This document shows, in pieces, positions 15,900 through 25,114 of a DNA stretch of 64,000 nucleotides. Source of the DNA: Saccharothrix sp. NRRL B-16348 (GTDB taxonomy: Bacteria; Actinomycetota; Actinomycetes; Mycobacteriales; Pseudonocardiaceae). The stretch covers positions 43,183 to 107,182 of the forward strand of contig NZ_LGED01000169.1 in assembly GCF_001280085.1 (NCBI RefSeq), written 5' to 3'. The first letter of the stretch is position 1. Each line of letters begins with the position of its first letter. The notes beneath the pieces are model-generated. The model worked only from the letters and a program-made list of their open reading frames with translations, had not been told where the DNA came from and did no database searches. A program made the position numbers and the translations under genes.

Positions 15900-16814
15900 T
15901 TAGAGCAGACCGGCCTCGTCGAGGTGCCGCCGCACCGCCGCCCGCTCGGCGTCGTCCAGCGGGATCATCGGCGCGCTCGTGGTCGCGGAGGCGATCACAC
16001 CACGGCATGCCAGCCCCTCCTTGAACGCGCCGATCGCCGACGAGTAGCGACCCATCCGCGTGCCGCCGACGTGGATCACCTCGAACAGCCGCCGCAGCCG
16101 CAGTTGCTCGGCGCGCGCGGCGTCCCAGTCGTCACGGCGTGCGGCATCGTAGAGCCTGATGTAGCCGTGCGGGTCGACGTTGGCGATACCCGGCACGATG
16201 CCGTGCGCGCCGATGAACAGACCCAGGTCGGCCAGCGTCTCCGAGCCCGAGTAGCACTGGAACCGGGACGCGTCCGTGCGCTCCAGCACGGCGCGCAGGC
16301 CGTCGAGGTCGCCGCTGGAGTCCTTCAACGCGGCCAGCGTGCCGTCCTCGGCGAGCTCGGCCACCACGTCGGCGGGCAGCTTCGAGCCGACCGAGGCGGG
16401 GATGTCGTAGGCGACCAGCGGCAGGTCCACCGCCGCCCGGATGGCGCGGAAGTGCCCGCCGAACTCCGACGGGTGGGTCGGCGCGTAGAACGGCGCGGTC
16501 GCCACGAGCGCGTCCGCGCCGAACGCCTTGGCCTCCCGGGCGTGCTCGATGACGCGCGGCGTCGTGGTGTCGATGATCCCGGCGAGCACCGGCACCTGGC
16601 CGGCCGCGACGCCCGCGACCACCTCCAGCGCCCGGTAGCGCACGTCGTCGGGCAGGTAGGCGACCTCGCCGGTCGAGCCGGTGACGAACAGGCCGTGCAC
16701 GCCCGCCTCGATCAGGAACGCGGCCAGGCGCTCCAGCGAGGGGACGTCGAGTTCCCGTTCCGGGGTCAGCGGGGTGCACACGGGTGGCACTACGCCACCG
16801 TCGAGCTGGGTCAA
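15900..16814 (-). CDS. DHDPS/N-acetylneuraminate lyase-family class I aldolase
   Basis: A 304-residue TIM-barrel aldolase. It has GSTGE (46-50) for the pyruvate carboxylate, the catalytic Tyr in VAYDIPASVG (Y136) and the Schiff-base Lys in LAALKDSSGD (K164). The family includes dihydrodipicolinate synthase, N-acetylneuraminate lyase and sugar-acid aldolases/dehydratases. With two sialidases nearby, cleavage of sialic acid to ManNAc and pyruvate is an attractive role, but the sequence alone does not fix it. The start is a TTG at 16814 with GGGAG upstream. Its promoter region holds the palindrome at 16862-16881. The downstream gene is the GntR regulator. Confidence 0.8.
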   Translation of the reverse strand: MTQLDGGVVPPVCTPLTPERELDVPSLERLAAFLIEAGVHGLFVTGSTGEVAYLPDDVRYRALEVVAGVAAGQVPVLAGIIDTTTPRVIEHAREAKAFGADALVATAPFYAPTHPSEFGGHFRAIRAAVDLPLVAYDIPASVGSKLPADVVAELAEDGTLAALKDSSGDLDGLRAVLERTDASRFQCYSGSETLADLGLFIGAHGIVPGIANVDPHGYIRLYDAARRDDWDAARAEQLRLRRLFEVIHVGGTRMGRYSSAIGAFKEGLACRGVIASATTSAPMIPLDDAERAAVRRHLDEAGLL

Positions 16815-16861
16815 GAGCGTTCTCCCTTGCGGACCGGAATCGGTGGGAACTACGGTCGCCT

Positions 16862-16881
16862 GACATCCTACGTCCTATGTC
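16862..16881. promoter_or_regulatory. Operator candidate 1 of the sialoglycan regulon
   Basis: Palindrome with outer arms GACAT (16862-16866) and ATGTC (16877-16881) and a central ACGT (16870-16873). The stretch ACGTCCTATG (16870-16879) recurs exactly at 27758-27767 in front of the transporter operon. It lies 48 bp upstream of the aldolase start and 25 bp upstream of the beta-galactosidase start, so one bound regulator could govern both directions. Confidence 0.6.
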
Positions 16882-16906
16882 CACCGTCTCGGGAAGGTCG
16901 ACCACG

Positions 16907-18931
16907 ATGAGCTCTTTGGTGCGGGATCGCCTCGGCGGGTTCGCGTTCGGCGCCGACTACAACCCCGAGCAGTGGTCGGAGTCGGTGTGGGACGAGGACA
17001 TGGCGCTGATGAAGGCCGCCGGGGTGACGATGGTGTCGGTCGGCATCTTCGGCTGGGCGGCCGTCGAGGCGGAGCCGGGCAGCTACGACTTCGGGTGGCT
17101 CGACCGGGTGATGGACCGGTTGTCGGCCAACGGGATCGGCGCGTGCCTGGCCACCATGACCGCGTCCCCGCCGCCGTGGCTCGCGCACCGGCACCCGGAG
17201 ACGCTGCCCCGCCGGGCGGACGGCACCGTGCTGTCGCCGGGCTCCCGGCAGCACTACTGCCCGTCCAGCCCGGTGTACCGCGAGCACGCGGCGCGGCTGG
17301 TGGAGGCGGTCGCGACCCGGTACGCCGACCACCCCGCGTTGGCGCTGTGGCACATCAACAACGAGTACGGCTGCCACGTGCCGGAGTGCTTCTGCGACGT
17401 GTCGGCATCGGCGTTCCGCTCGTGGCTGGGCGTGCGGTACGGCGACGTGGACGCGCTCAACGACGCGTGGTCCACGACGTTCTGGTCGCAGCGCTACGCG
17501 GCGCTGGACGAGGTGCTGCCGCCGCGTGCCGCGCCGTCGTTCCTCAACCCGGCGCAGGTGCTGGACTACAAGCGGTTCTCGTCGGACGCGCTGCTGGAGT
17601 GCTACCTGATGGAGAAGGAGATCCTGCGCCGCGTCACGCCAGACGTGCCCGTGACGACGAACTTCGTCGGCGCGTGGCACCGGATCGACGTGGCGAAGTG
17701 GGCGCCGCACCTCGACGTGGTGTCCTACGACTCCTACCCGGACCCGCACGAGCCCGACACGGTGATCCAGGCGGCGTTCATGTACGACCGGATGCGGGCG
17801 TTGCACGGGAAGCCGTGGCTGTTGCTGGAGCAGGCGCCGAGCGCGGTGAACTGGCGCACGCACAACGCGCCGAAGGCGCCCGGCGAGATGCGGTTGTGGA
17901 GCTACCAGGCGGTCGCGCGGGGTGCGGACGCGGTCATGTACTTCCAGTGGCGGCAGTCCCGCGGCGGCGCGGAGCGGTTCCACTCGGCGATGGTGCCGCA
18001 CGGCGGGCCGATCACGCGGGCCTACACCGAGACCGCCGCGCTGGGCGCCGAGCTGGGGCGGCTGGACGCGGTGCTCGGCAGCACGGTCGACGCGCCGGTG
18101 GCGTTGGTGAGCGACTGGTCGAGCGGGTGGGCGGTGCAGGGCAGCGCGCTGCCGTCGGCCGACCTGGGGCAGGAGGAGACGGACTTCGCGCACTACCGTC
18201 CACTGTGGACGGCACGGGTGGCGGTCGACGTGGTGTCGCCGTCGGTCGACCTGAGCCGGTACCGGCTGGTCGTGGTGCCGAACCTGTACGCGGTGGACGT
18301 CGCCGTCGCCGAACGGCTGGTCGAGTACGTCCGGGCGGGTGGTCACCTCGTCATGTCGTTCTTCTCCGGCATTGTCGACAGCGCCGAACGCGTGCACCTC
18401 GGCGGCTACCCCGGGCCGTTCCGCGACCTGCTCGGCTTCGGCGTGGACGAGTTCTGGCCCCTGCCGCCCGGCGGCGCGGTCGCGCTCGGCTCCGGCGGCG
18501 TCGGCACGCACTGGTCGGAGTGGATCACGCCGGCCGGCGCGGAGGTACTCGACCGCTTCGCCGACGGCGAGCTCGCCGGCAGGCCCGCGATCACCCGGCA
18601 CGCGTTCGGCGACGGCGTGGCCACCTACCTCGCCACCCGGCCGGACGAGGCGACGATGGCCGCCGTGCTCGACCGTGCGCTCGCGGAGGCCGGTGTCGCG
18701 GCGGTGCTGCCGGACCTGCCGGCCGGGGTCGAGGCGGTCGAGCGGCGGGGGAGCGGCGGCCGGTGGCTGTTCCTGCTCAACCACAACAAGCACGCGGTCA
18801 CGGTGCGGCTGCCGGAAGGCTCGGAGGGTGCGGAGGGTGCGGCGGGTGCGGTCGACGTGCTGACCGGTGACGTGCTCGGCGCGGAGGTCGAGTTGGCTGG
18901 TCGGGGCGTGGTGGTGGCCCGCATGGGGTAG
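16907..18931 (+). CDS. Beta-galactosidase, GH42 family
   Basis: Hydrolyses terminal beta-D-galactosides. The 674-residue protein has the usual GH42 order: catalytic TIM barrel (about 10-390), trimerisation domain (VALVSDWSSGWAVQ onward) and C-terminal beta domain. The acid/base Glu is in HINNEYG (E153) and the nucleophile in WLLLEQAPSAVNW (E308). Cysteines at 118, 156, 161 and 163 resemble the GH42 zinc site. There is no signal peptide, so it acts on imported oligosaccharides. The ATG at 16907 is preferred (GGGAAGG upstream); an in-frame ATG at 16877 lies inside the operator. The 3' end overlaps a 39-bp tandem duplication. Confidence 0.93.
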   Translation: MSSLVRDRLGGFAFGADYNPEQWSESVWDEDMALMKAAGVTMVSVGIFGWAAVEAEPGSYDFGWLDRVMDRLSANGIGACLATMTASPPPWLAHRHPETLPRRADGTVLSPGSRQHYCPSSPVYREHAARLVEAVATRYADHPALALWHINNEYGCHVPECFCDVSASAFRSWLGVRYGDVDALNDAWSTTFWSQRYAALDEVLPPRAAPSFLNPAQVLDYKRFSSDALLECYLMEKEILRRVTPDVPVTTNFVGAWHRIDVAKWAPHLDVVSYDSYPDPHEPDTVIQAAFMYDRMRALHGKPWLLLEQAPSAVNWRTHNAPKAPGEMRLWSYQAVARGADAVMYFQWRQSRGGAERFHSAMVPHGGPITRAYTETAALGAELGRLDAVLGSTVDAPVALVSDWSSGWAVQGSALPSADLGQEETDFAHYRPLWTARVAVDVVSPSVDLSRYRLVVVPNLYAVDVAVAERLVEYVRAGGHLVMSFFSGIVDSAERVHLGGYPGPFRDLLGFGVDEFWPLPPGGAVALGSGGVGTHWSEWITPAGAEVLDRFADGELAGRPAITRHAFGDGVATYLATRPDEATMAAVLDRALAEAGVAAVLPDLPAGVEAVERRGSGGRWLFLLNHNKHAVTVRLPEGSEGAEGAAGAVDVLTGDVLGAEVELAGRGVVVARMG

Positions 18932-18971
18932 GTGGCTGGTCGGGGTGTGGTGGTGGCCCGCACGGGGTGGC
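18894..18971. repeat. 39-bp tandem duplication across the GH42 stop codon
   Basis: Copy 1 (18894-18932) and copy 2 (18933-18971) match at 35 of 39 positions. The stop codon (TAG, 18929-18931) is in copy 1, and in copy 2 the equivalent triplet is TGG. Just upstream the gene also has short GGAGGGTGC-type repeats (about 18824-18848), suggesting slippage-prone DNA. Confidence 0.85.
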
Positions 18972-19067
18972 GGTCGGTCGGCGCTCCTCGTTGTTCCAAC
19001 CGACGTTTCAAGGCCACCGTAACGGCGTTTTCTTTGATGGCATTTTTGGAGATCACCCGATAGGGGA

Positions 19068-19106
19068 CGGGGTGGCCGCCCGGGCGAGCGGCGGGCGGCC
19101 ACCCCG
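19068..19106. terminator. Bidirectional terminator between convergent GH42 and sialidase genes
   Basis: A perfect 15-bp stem: left arm 19068-19082, right arm 19092-19106, 9-nt loop. It sits in the 181-bp convergent gap, 6 bp past the sialidase stop. A T-rich patch (19026-19057) lies on the GH42 side. Confidence 0.75.
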
Positions 19107-19112
19107 CGGGCG

Positions 19113-20279
19113 TCACGGCTGCGCAAGCGCGCGCATCGGGATCCGGGTGAACGTGATCGTCTCGTACGACCCCGACACCCCGGTCTCGTACAGCAGACCG
19201 ACGGTCGACCCACCGAGCTGCACCAGGTCGGAGTAGGCGGCCGGGTGGTCGGACAGCAGGTGCACCTGCCGCCACGTCCGACCCTGGTCGGAGCTGGCCC
19301 GCACGGCCATCGAACGGCGCGCGGTGGGATTGGCCGGCCCCGAGAACAACAGCAGGTCCGGCCGCACGGTCTGCAACACACTGCCCTGCACCCGAGGCCC
19401 GGACAGGGTCGGCTGCGGGCGGTACGGCGCGGTCAAGGTGGAGCCGCCGTCGGTGCTGGTCGCGTCCACCCGGCCCGCCAGGGCGCCCTGGTTGCGGCTG
19501 TTGAAGTACAGCCTGCCGTCCGGCAGCTGGGCGACCGTGGTCTCGTTCGACGCGACGTCGACGTCGGCGCGGTCCTCGCTGAACCCGATCCGCCACGTGC
19601 GCCCGCCGTCGTCGCTGATCAGCGAGTGGCCGCCGTAGTACTTGGCCTCCGTGCCCAGGTCGGTCGACCCGGCGGGCGGCGCGGCGGAGTGGTTGGCGGG
19701 CACCACGATCCGCCCGTCGTGCGGCCCGTGCCGCAGCACGATCGCGTGCCCGGGGCCGGTGGCGTACCAGCGCCAGTCGGGCCGCTTCGCGACCGACGTG
19801 ATCTCCCGCTCGGGCGTCCACGTGCGGCCGTCGTCGGAGCTGCGCTGCACGAACACCCGGCGCGAGTCCGCCGGCGACACCGCGCCCGTCATGATCTCCC
19901 GTTCGGTGACCCGACCGTTGCGCGTGGTCAGCAGCACGACATCACCACCGGGCAGCACGACCGGAGCCGGGTTGCCCGCGGTGGCGTCGCCGTTGTCCGA
20001 CACCACCGACAGCGGCCCCCACGTGCAGCCGCCGTCGTCCGAACGGCGCAGCACGACGCGGATCGCGCCGGTGTCGCCCGCCGACTCGACCCGGCCCTCC
20101 GCGAACGCCAGCACCTCACCCGACGCGGCGCGCACCACCGCCGGGATGCGGAACGTGTGGTAACCCTCGGTGCCCGAGACAAACGGCACGGACGTGCAGG
20201 TCTGCGCGGCAGCGGCGAACGGCGCCGGCACCACGGCCAGCAGGGCGATCGCCAGCAGCGATGACGCGAATGAACGCAC
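19113..20279 (-). CDS. Secreted sialidase, GH33 family
   Basis: Releases terminal sialic acids. The 388-residue protein has a signal peptide (VRSFASSLLAIALLAVVPAP, ending near AAAAQ), the FRIP arginine motif (YHTFRIPAVV) and several Asp boxes (SxDxGxTW): SDDGGCTW, SSDDGRTW, SDDGGRTW, SSDQGRTW plus a degenerate STDGGSTL. These define a six-bladed bacterial sialidase. The GTG at 20279 is just 2 bp from the upstream sialidase stop, with GGAGG inside that gene's end, so the two are translationally coupled. It is the last gene of the operon starting at 27697. Confidence 0.92.
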   Translation of the reverse strand: MRSFASSLLAIALLAVVPAPFAAAAQTCTSVPFVSGTEGYHTFRIPAVVRAASGEVLAFAEGRVESAGDTGAIRVVLRRSDDGGCTWGPLSVVSDNGDATAGNPAPVVLPGGDVVLLTTRNGRVTEREIMTGAVSPADSRRVFVQRSSDDGRTWTPEREITSVAKRPDWRWYATGPGHAIVLRHGPHDGRIVVPANHSAAPPAGSTDLGTEAKYYGGHSLISDDGGRTWRIGFSEDRADVDVASNETTVAQLPDGRLYFNSRNQGALAGRVDATSTDGGSTLTAPYRPQPTLSGPRVQGSVLQTVRPDLLLFSGPANPTARRSMAVRASSDQGRTWRQVHLLSDHPAAYSDLVQLGGSTVGLLYETGVSGSYETITFTRIPMRALAQP

Positions 20280-20281
20280 GG

Positions 20282-22180
20282 TCAGCCTCCCGGGGTGGTG
20301 CGGATCCGGTCCAGCGGCAGGCGCAGCACCTGACCGGCCGGCTCGGCGGAGTTGGTCAGCCGCACCCGGTCCAGCTCGGCCGGGGACAGCGCACGCGTGT
20401 AGAGGCGGACCTCGTCCAGCACGCCGTCGAGGCGCTGGGCGTTGTCCTGCCGCTGCCCGATCTGGAGCTGGAACGCCACCCGTTGGCTCAACGAGCCACC
20501 GACCGCCGGACCGGACGCGACCTGCACGCCGTCGACCCACAGCAGCAGCCGGCCCGCGGACCGCTGCAGCACGACGTGGTGCCACTGCTCGTCGTCGTAC
20601 GCCTGCGAGGTCATGACGGACGCGCTGCCCTCGGCCGTGGTCATCCGGGCGATCAGCCGGTGGTTGCGGGGTTCCGCCCGCAACCACAGCTGCGGCGCGG
20701 TGCCGCCCATCCCTCCGAGCCACAACAGCGCCTGATCGCCCTTCGACGCGCCGTAACGCACCCACGCGGTGTACGTGAGGTCCCCGTCACCGGGCAGCTG
20801 GGCCGGGTCGTAGGGCACGCGCAGGTAGTCGTCCACGCCGTCCAGCGCGAGACCCCCGCCGAACCGCCCGCCCACCAGGGCCGGCCCGCCGAGGGCGTAG
20901 GCGTCCTTGTTCGTCTTCGACACGTCCGCAGTGGTCGGGCCGACCGGTTCGCGCCACCCGAGGTGCTCCTCGTTGAACCGGGCGAACCGGATCTCGTCGC
21001 GCGCGTCGACCGGACCGCCCTCGTACAGCAGCCCGATGTCCGTCGACCGCGCGGTCGGCTCGCTGATCTGCACCAGGTCCGAGTAACCGGACCAGTCCGA
21101 GGTGATCCGGGCGCCCTGCTCGGCGGACTCCCACGTGCGACCGTGGTCGTACGAGGAGCGGATCGTCATCCAACGACGGCGGTCGGTGTCCGCCGGCGCG
21201 GAGAACAGGATCCGCTCGGGGCGGCCGATCCGGTCCAGCCGCAGCACCGCGCCCTGCACCATCGGCGTCACCAGGTCAGGGATCGCCTGGAACGGCGTGC
21301 TGAACGACTCGCCGCCGTCCTTGCTGATCGCGAAGCCGCGGTTGCCGACGTCCGTGCCGCCCTGCTCGCGCGCACCGGCGTAGACCGAGCCGTCGACCAG
21401 TTCGGTGACGGTGATCTCCTGCGGCTTCTGGCCGAACGGCCCACCGGCCGGGAACCCGATGGTGTCCACCGCGCCGACCTGCCACGTCGCGCCGTGGTCG
21501 TCGCTGTAGACGAGCGCGGCGGCGTTGGCGACCGACTTGGCCGTGCCGCCGTCGCTGGTCTCGCCGCACACGCCGAACACGAGCCTGCCCGCGTGCGGGC
21601 CGCGGGTGAGCTGGATGCCGTGCACCGGCCCGGTGGCGTACCAGAAGTCCCACTCCGGCAGCTTGGCCTGCGCGCTCACGTCGACCGGCGCCGACCACGT
21701 CAGGCCGCCGTCGTCGCTGTGCTGCAGGTGGGGCGTGCGTTCGCACGGCACGCTGCACGGCCCGTCGTCGTCACGGCCCGCGTTGTAGGTGGTGAACAGG
21801 AAGATCCGGCCGGTGGTGTGGTCGACGATCGGCACCGGGTTGCCGTGCGTGTCGCCGCCGCCCTCGTTCACCAGCCGCAAGGGCGACCACGTTCGGCCGC
21901 CGTCGGTCGAGCGCTTGAGCACCACGTCGATGTCGCCGGTGTCGCCGCAGTTGTCGACGCGGCCCTCGGCGAACGCCAGCAGCGCGCCGTCGGCGGCGCG
22001 CACCACCGCGGGGATGCGGAAGCACCGGTAGCCCTGCTCCTGCGATGCCTTGAACAGCACCTGTTCGTGCAGGTAGGGCGCAGCGGAACCCGGGTCGGCG
22101 GGTTCGGCGGCGGAAGGTGGGGCGAGGCTGGTCGCCAGCACCCCGGTCAACACCGCGGACAACAGCGCTGTTGCTCTCAT
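20282..22180 (-). CDS. Secreted sialidase with C-terminal LamG-like domain, GH33 family
   Basis: A 632-residue exo-sialidase. It has a signal peptide (MRATALLSAVLTGVLATSLA), the FRIP motif (YRCFRIPAVV), Asp boxes STDGGRTW, SDDGGLTW, SDDHGATW and a degenerate SKDGGESF, then a concanavalin-like LamG/laminin-type domain from about residue 430 (FGGGLALDGVDDYLRVPYD ... RLDGVLDEVRLYTRALS). The extra domain probably binds carbohydrate and targets the enzyme to glycoconjugates. The ATG at 22180 lies 20 bp after the ATPase stop. Two sialidases of different architecture in tandem suggest different linkages or substrates. Confidence 0.93.
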   Translation of the reverse strand: MRATALLSAVLTGVLATSLAPPSAAEPADPGSAAPYLHEQVLFKASQEQGYRCFRIPAVVRAADGALLAFAEGRVDNCGDTGDIDVVLKRSTDGGRTWSPLRLVNEGGGDTHGNPVPIVDHTTGRIFLFTTYNAGRDDDGPCSVPCERTPHLQHSDDGGLTWSAPVDVSAQAKLPEWDFWYATGPVHGIQLTRGPHAGRLVFGVCGETSDGGTAKSVANAAALVYSDDHGATWQVGAVDTIGFPAGGPFGQKPQEITVTELVDGSVYAGAREQGGTDVGNRGFAISKDGGESFSTPFQAIPDLVTPMVQGAVLRLDRIGRPERILFSAPADTDRRRWMTIRSSYDHGRTWESAEQGARITSDWSGYSDLVQISEPTARSTDIGLLYEGGPVDARDEIRFARFNEEHLGWREPVGPTTADVSKTNKDAYALGGPALVGGRFGGGLALDGVDDYLRVPYDPAQLPGDGDLTYTAWVRYGASKGDQALLWLGGMGGTAPQLWLRAEPRNHRLIARMTTAEGSASVMTSQAYDDEQWHHVVLQRSAGRLLLWVDGVQVASGPAVGGSLSQRVAFQLQIGQRQDNAQRLDGVLDEVRLYTRALSPAELDRVRLTNSAEPAGQVLRLPLDRIRTTPGG

Positions 22181-22200
22181 GTGACCCTTTCCGACGAGGT

Positions 22201-23154
22201 CTACAGCTCCGGGTGGATGCAGCGGTAGGTGTGCCGCCCGGGCCCGCCCGCGTCGACGAGCGCGGGCAGTTCGGCCGCGCACTCCTCGGTCGCCTTCCAG
22301 CACCGGGTGCGGAAGTTGCAGCCGCTCGGCGGCGCGGTCGCGGACGGGACGGGGCCGGTGAGCACGATCGGCTCCACGGCGTGCAGCAGGCTCGGCGTGG
22401 CCGAGAACAACGCGCGCATGTACGGGTGGTGCGCGGCCTGGGGCACGGCCGCCGCCGGCGCCTCTTCCACGATCCGGCCCAGGTACATGGTGACGATCCG
22501 GTCGCTCATCTTCTTGACCGTCTGGATGTCGTGCGAGATGAACACCATCGCCAGGCCGAGCCGTTCGCGCAGGTCGACGAGCAGGTTGAGGATCTGCGCG
22601 CGCACCGACACGTCCAGCGCCGACGTCGGCTCGTCGGCCACCAGCAGCGCGGGCCGCAGCGCCAGCGCGCGGGCGATCGCGACCCGTTGGCGCTGCCCGC
22701 CGGACAGCTGCCCCGGCACCGCGTCCGCGACGCTCTCCGGCAGTCCGACCAGCGACATCAGCTCGCGCACGCGGTCCGCGCGTTGCGCCGGCGTGCCCTC
22801 GCGGTGCACGTCGAGCGGGTCGCGGATGATCCTGGCGACGGCCAGCCTGCGGTTCAGCGCCGTGGCCGGGTCCTGGAAGATCATGCCGACGTGCCTGCCG
22901 AAGCCGGCCGCGCCCAGCTCCTCCAGCGGCTCGCCACGGAACCGCACCGTTCCCCGGGTCGGGCGTTGCAGGCCGACCATCACCTTGGCCAGGGTCGACT
23001 TGCCGCACCCGGACTCGCCCACCACGCCGACGGTCTCACCGGCGTCCAGCGCGAGGTCCGCGTCGGTCAGCGCGTAGACGTTGTCGTGGCCGAACAGGCG
23101 TGCCGACCGGATGCGGTGCACGACGTGGACGCCGTCGAGTTCAAGCAGGCTCAT
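22201..23154 (-). CDS. ABC transporter ATP-binding protein, DppF/OppF type
   Basis: A 317-residue ATPase energising import through the neighbouring permeases. It shows Walker [10 protein letters not shown], the signature [15 protein letters not shown], Walker B LLVADEPTSALD, and the C-terminal OppF extension with cysteines (GCNFRTRCWKATEEC, HTYRCIHPEL) typical of this family's Fe-S or zinc motif. It overlaps the end of the fused permease-ATPase gene by 14 bp, so the two are co-translated. Confidence 0.92.
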   Translation of the reverse strand: MSLLELDGVHVVHRIRSARLFGHDNVYALTDADLALDAGETVGVVGESGCGKSTLAKVMVGLQRPTRGTVRFRGEPLEELGAAGFGRHVGMIFQDPATALNRRLAVARIIRDPLDVHREGTPAQRADRVRELMSLVGLPESVADAVPGQLSGGQRQRVAIARALALRPALLVADEPTSALDVSVRAQILNLLVDLRERLGLAMVFISHDIQTVKKMSDRIVTMYLGRIVEEAPAAAVPQAAHHPYMRALFSATPSLLHAVEPIVLTGPVPSATAPPSGCNFRTRCWKATEECAAELPALVDAGGPGRHTYRCIHPEL

Positions 23155-25114
23155 GGGCCTTCACCTCCGTGGGGCGCTCGGCGGGGAAGTGGCAGGCGAT
23201 GAGGTGGTTGACGTTGTCGCCCACCCGGACCGGCGGCTCGCGGTGGCAGATCGCGCGGGCCGCCGGGCACCGGCCCGAGAACCGGCACCCCGGCGCGAAG
23301 TCGGCGGGGGAGGGCACCACGCCCTTGATCTGGGTCAGCGTCTCCCGGTTCTCCTCCAGCGAGAGCACCGCGGACAGCAGGCCGCGGGTGTAGTGGTGCC
23401 GCGGCTCGCCGACGATCTGCGCGATCGCGCCCATCTCGGCGACCTGCCCGCCGTACATCACCACCACCCGGTCGGCCACCTCGGACACCAGCGCCAGGTC
23501 GTGCGACACCAGGATGAGCGCGAAGCCCAGCTCCTCCTGCAGCCGCAGCAGCAGCTTGACGATCTGCGCCTGCACGGTGACGTCCAGCGCCGTGGTCGGC
23601 TCGTCGGCGACGATCAGCTTCGGGCTGCGGGACAACGCCATCGCGATCAGCACCCGCTGGCGCTGCCCGCCGGACAGCTCGTGCGGGTAGGCGCGCAGGG
23701 TCCGCTGCGGGTCGAGGTTGACCAGCTCCAGCAGCTCCTCGGGCGTGCGGGTGCCGCCGCGCCGGACGAACTGCTTGAGCTGCGCGCGGATCGTCATCGC
23801 CGGGTTGAGCGAGCTCAACGCGTCCTGGTAGATCATCGCCAGGTCGTGGCCCAGGTAGCGGCGCCGCTGCCGCGGCTTGAGCGCGAGCAGGTCCTGGCCC
23901 GCGAACCGGATCCGCCCCGACACGCGGGCGGTGTCCGGCAGCAACCCCATGATCGACAACGAGGTCAGCGACTTGCCGCAGCCGGACTCCCCGATCAGGC
24001 CGAGCACCTCGCCCGACCGCACGGTGAACGACACGTCGTCCACCACGTTCACGCCGTCGTGCCGGTCCTTGAACGAGATCGCCAGGTGCTCCACGTCCAG
24101 CACCGACTCCCGGCCCGACAGGTCGCGGGCCTGCCGGCCGAGCCGTTCACCGGCCTCCCGCAGCCCCGCGATCGGCAGCACGGGCTCGGTGCTCTCCTCC
24201 GCCGCCACGACCGCGCCCTCGGTCAGGGCGACCGCCTTCGCCGCCTGACCGGCCTTCGCCCGGCGCGCGGACGGCGTGGCCCACGCGTCGGAGATGCCCT
24301 CGGACAGCACGTTCAGCGCCAGCACCGTGACGAGGATCAGCAGGCCGGGGAACAGCGTCGCCCACCAGCCGCCGGTCAGCACCAGCTCCTTGCCGTTGGC
24401 CAGCACCGAGCCCCACGACGGGTCGGGCTGCTGGATGCCCGCGCCGATGAACGACAGCGACGCCTCGAACACGATCGCGTCGGCCACCATCACCGTGCAG
24501 AACACCAGCACCGGCGCCGCGCAGTTCACCGCCACGTGCTTGGCCAGGATGTACGGCCGCCGCGCGCCGATGATCCGTTCGGCGGCGACGTAGTCCTCGC
24601 TGTACTGCGCCATCACGTTCGCCCGCACCACGCGGGCGACCGACGGCATGTAGAGGAAGCCGATCGCGAGGATCAGCACCCCGATGCCCCGCCCGAACAC
24701 GGCCACCAGCACCGCCGCGAGCGCGATGCCCGGGAACGCCATGATCACGTCCAGCACGCGCATGGTCGTCTCGTCCAGCCGACGGCGCGAGGTCGCCGCG
24801 AACGCGCCGATCAGCGCGCCCGCCACGAGCGCCAGCGCGGTCGCGCCGAGGCCGATGGCGAGCGACCACCGGGTGCCGTAGACCAGGCGGGAGAAGATGT
24901 CGCGGCCGGAGGAGTCGGTGCCGAACCAGTGCGCGCCGCTCGGACCCTCGACGCTCGCGTCGGTCAGGTACAGGTCGTGCTGCGTGATGAGCGGGGCCAG
25001 CGCGGCCAGCACCGCGAGCAGCACCAGCACCGACAGCGCGAGCCACGACGGCACGTTGAGCCGGCTGAACCGGATACCCGGCCGGCTCAGCCGGTCGGTC
25101 AGGCCGCGGCGCAT
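23141..25114 (-). CDS. Fused ABC transporter permease (DppC type) and ATPase (DppD type)
   Basis: A 657-residue two-part protein. Residues 1 to about 300 form a DppC-like permease with an N-terminal helix, a large periplasmic loop ([13 protein letters not shown], a family signature) and about five more helices with the EAA-type loop [12 protein letters not shown]. After a linker (about 300-360) comes a complete DppD ATPase: Walker [10 protein letters not shown], signature [15 protein letters not shown], Walker [13 protein letters not shown]. The C-terminal cysteines are in GCRFSGRCP. Such fusions are known in actinobacteria. The start overlaps the upstream permease stop (TGATG), and the end overlaps the next ATPase. 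Confidence 0.92.
   Translation of the reverse strand: MRRGLTDRLSRPGIRFSRLNVPSWLALSVLVLLAVLAALAPLITQHDLYLTDASVEGPSGAHWFGTDSSGRDIFSRLVYGTRWSLAIGLGATALALVAGALIGAFAATSRRRLDETTMRVLDVIMAFPGIALAAVLVAVFGRGIGVLILAIGFLYMPSVARVVRANVMAQYSEDYVAAERIIGARRPYILAKHVAVNCAAPVLVFCTVMVADAIVFEASLSFIGAGIQQPDPSWGSVLANGKELVLTGGWWATLFPGLLILVTVLALNVLSEGISDAWATPSARRAKAGQAAKAVALTEGAVVAAEESTEPVLPIAGLREAGERLGRQARDLSGRESVLDVEHLAISFKDRHDGVNVVDDVSFTVRSGEVLGLIGESGCGKSLTSLSIMGLLPDTARVSGRIRFAGQDLLALKPRQRRRYLGHDLAMIYQDALSSLNPAMTIRAQLKQFVRRGGTRTPEELLELVNLDPQRTLRAYPHELSGGQRQRVLIAMALSRSPKLIVADEPTTALDVTVQAQIVKLLLRLQEELGFALILVSHDLALVSEVADRVVVMYGGQVAEMGAIAQIVGEPRHHYTRGLLSAVLSLEENRETLTQIKGVVPSPADFAPGCRFSGRCPAARAICHREPPVRVGDNVNHLIACHFPAERPTEVKAHEPA

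Noticed and set aside
15900..16814. Calling the aldolase dapA (lysine pathway)
   Set aside because: The family motifs do not separate dapA from nanA or sugar-acid aldolases, and the setting is glycan use, so no symbol was given.
19010..19067. T-rich patch as an independent terminator for GH42
   Set aside because: The adjacent stem is only four bases; the perfect 15-bp stem at 19068-19106 explains termination better.
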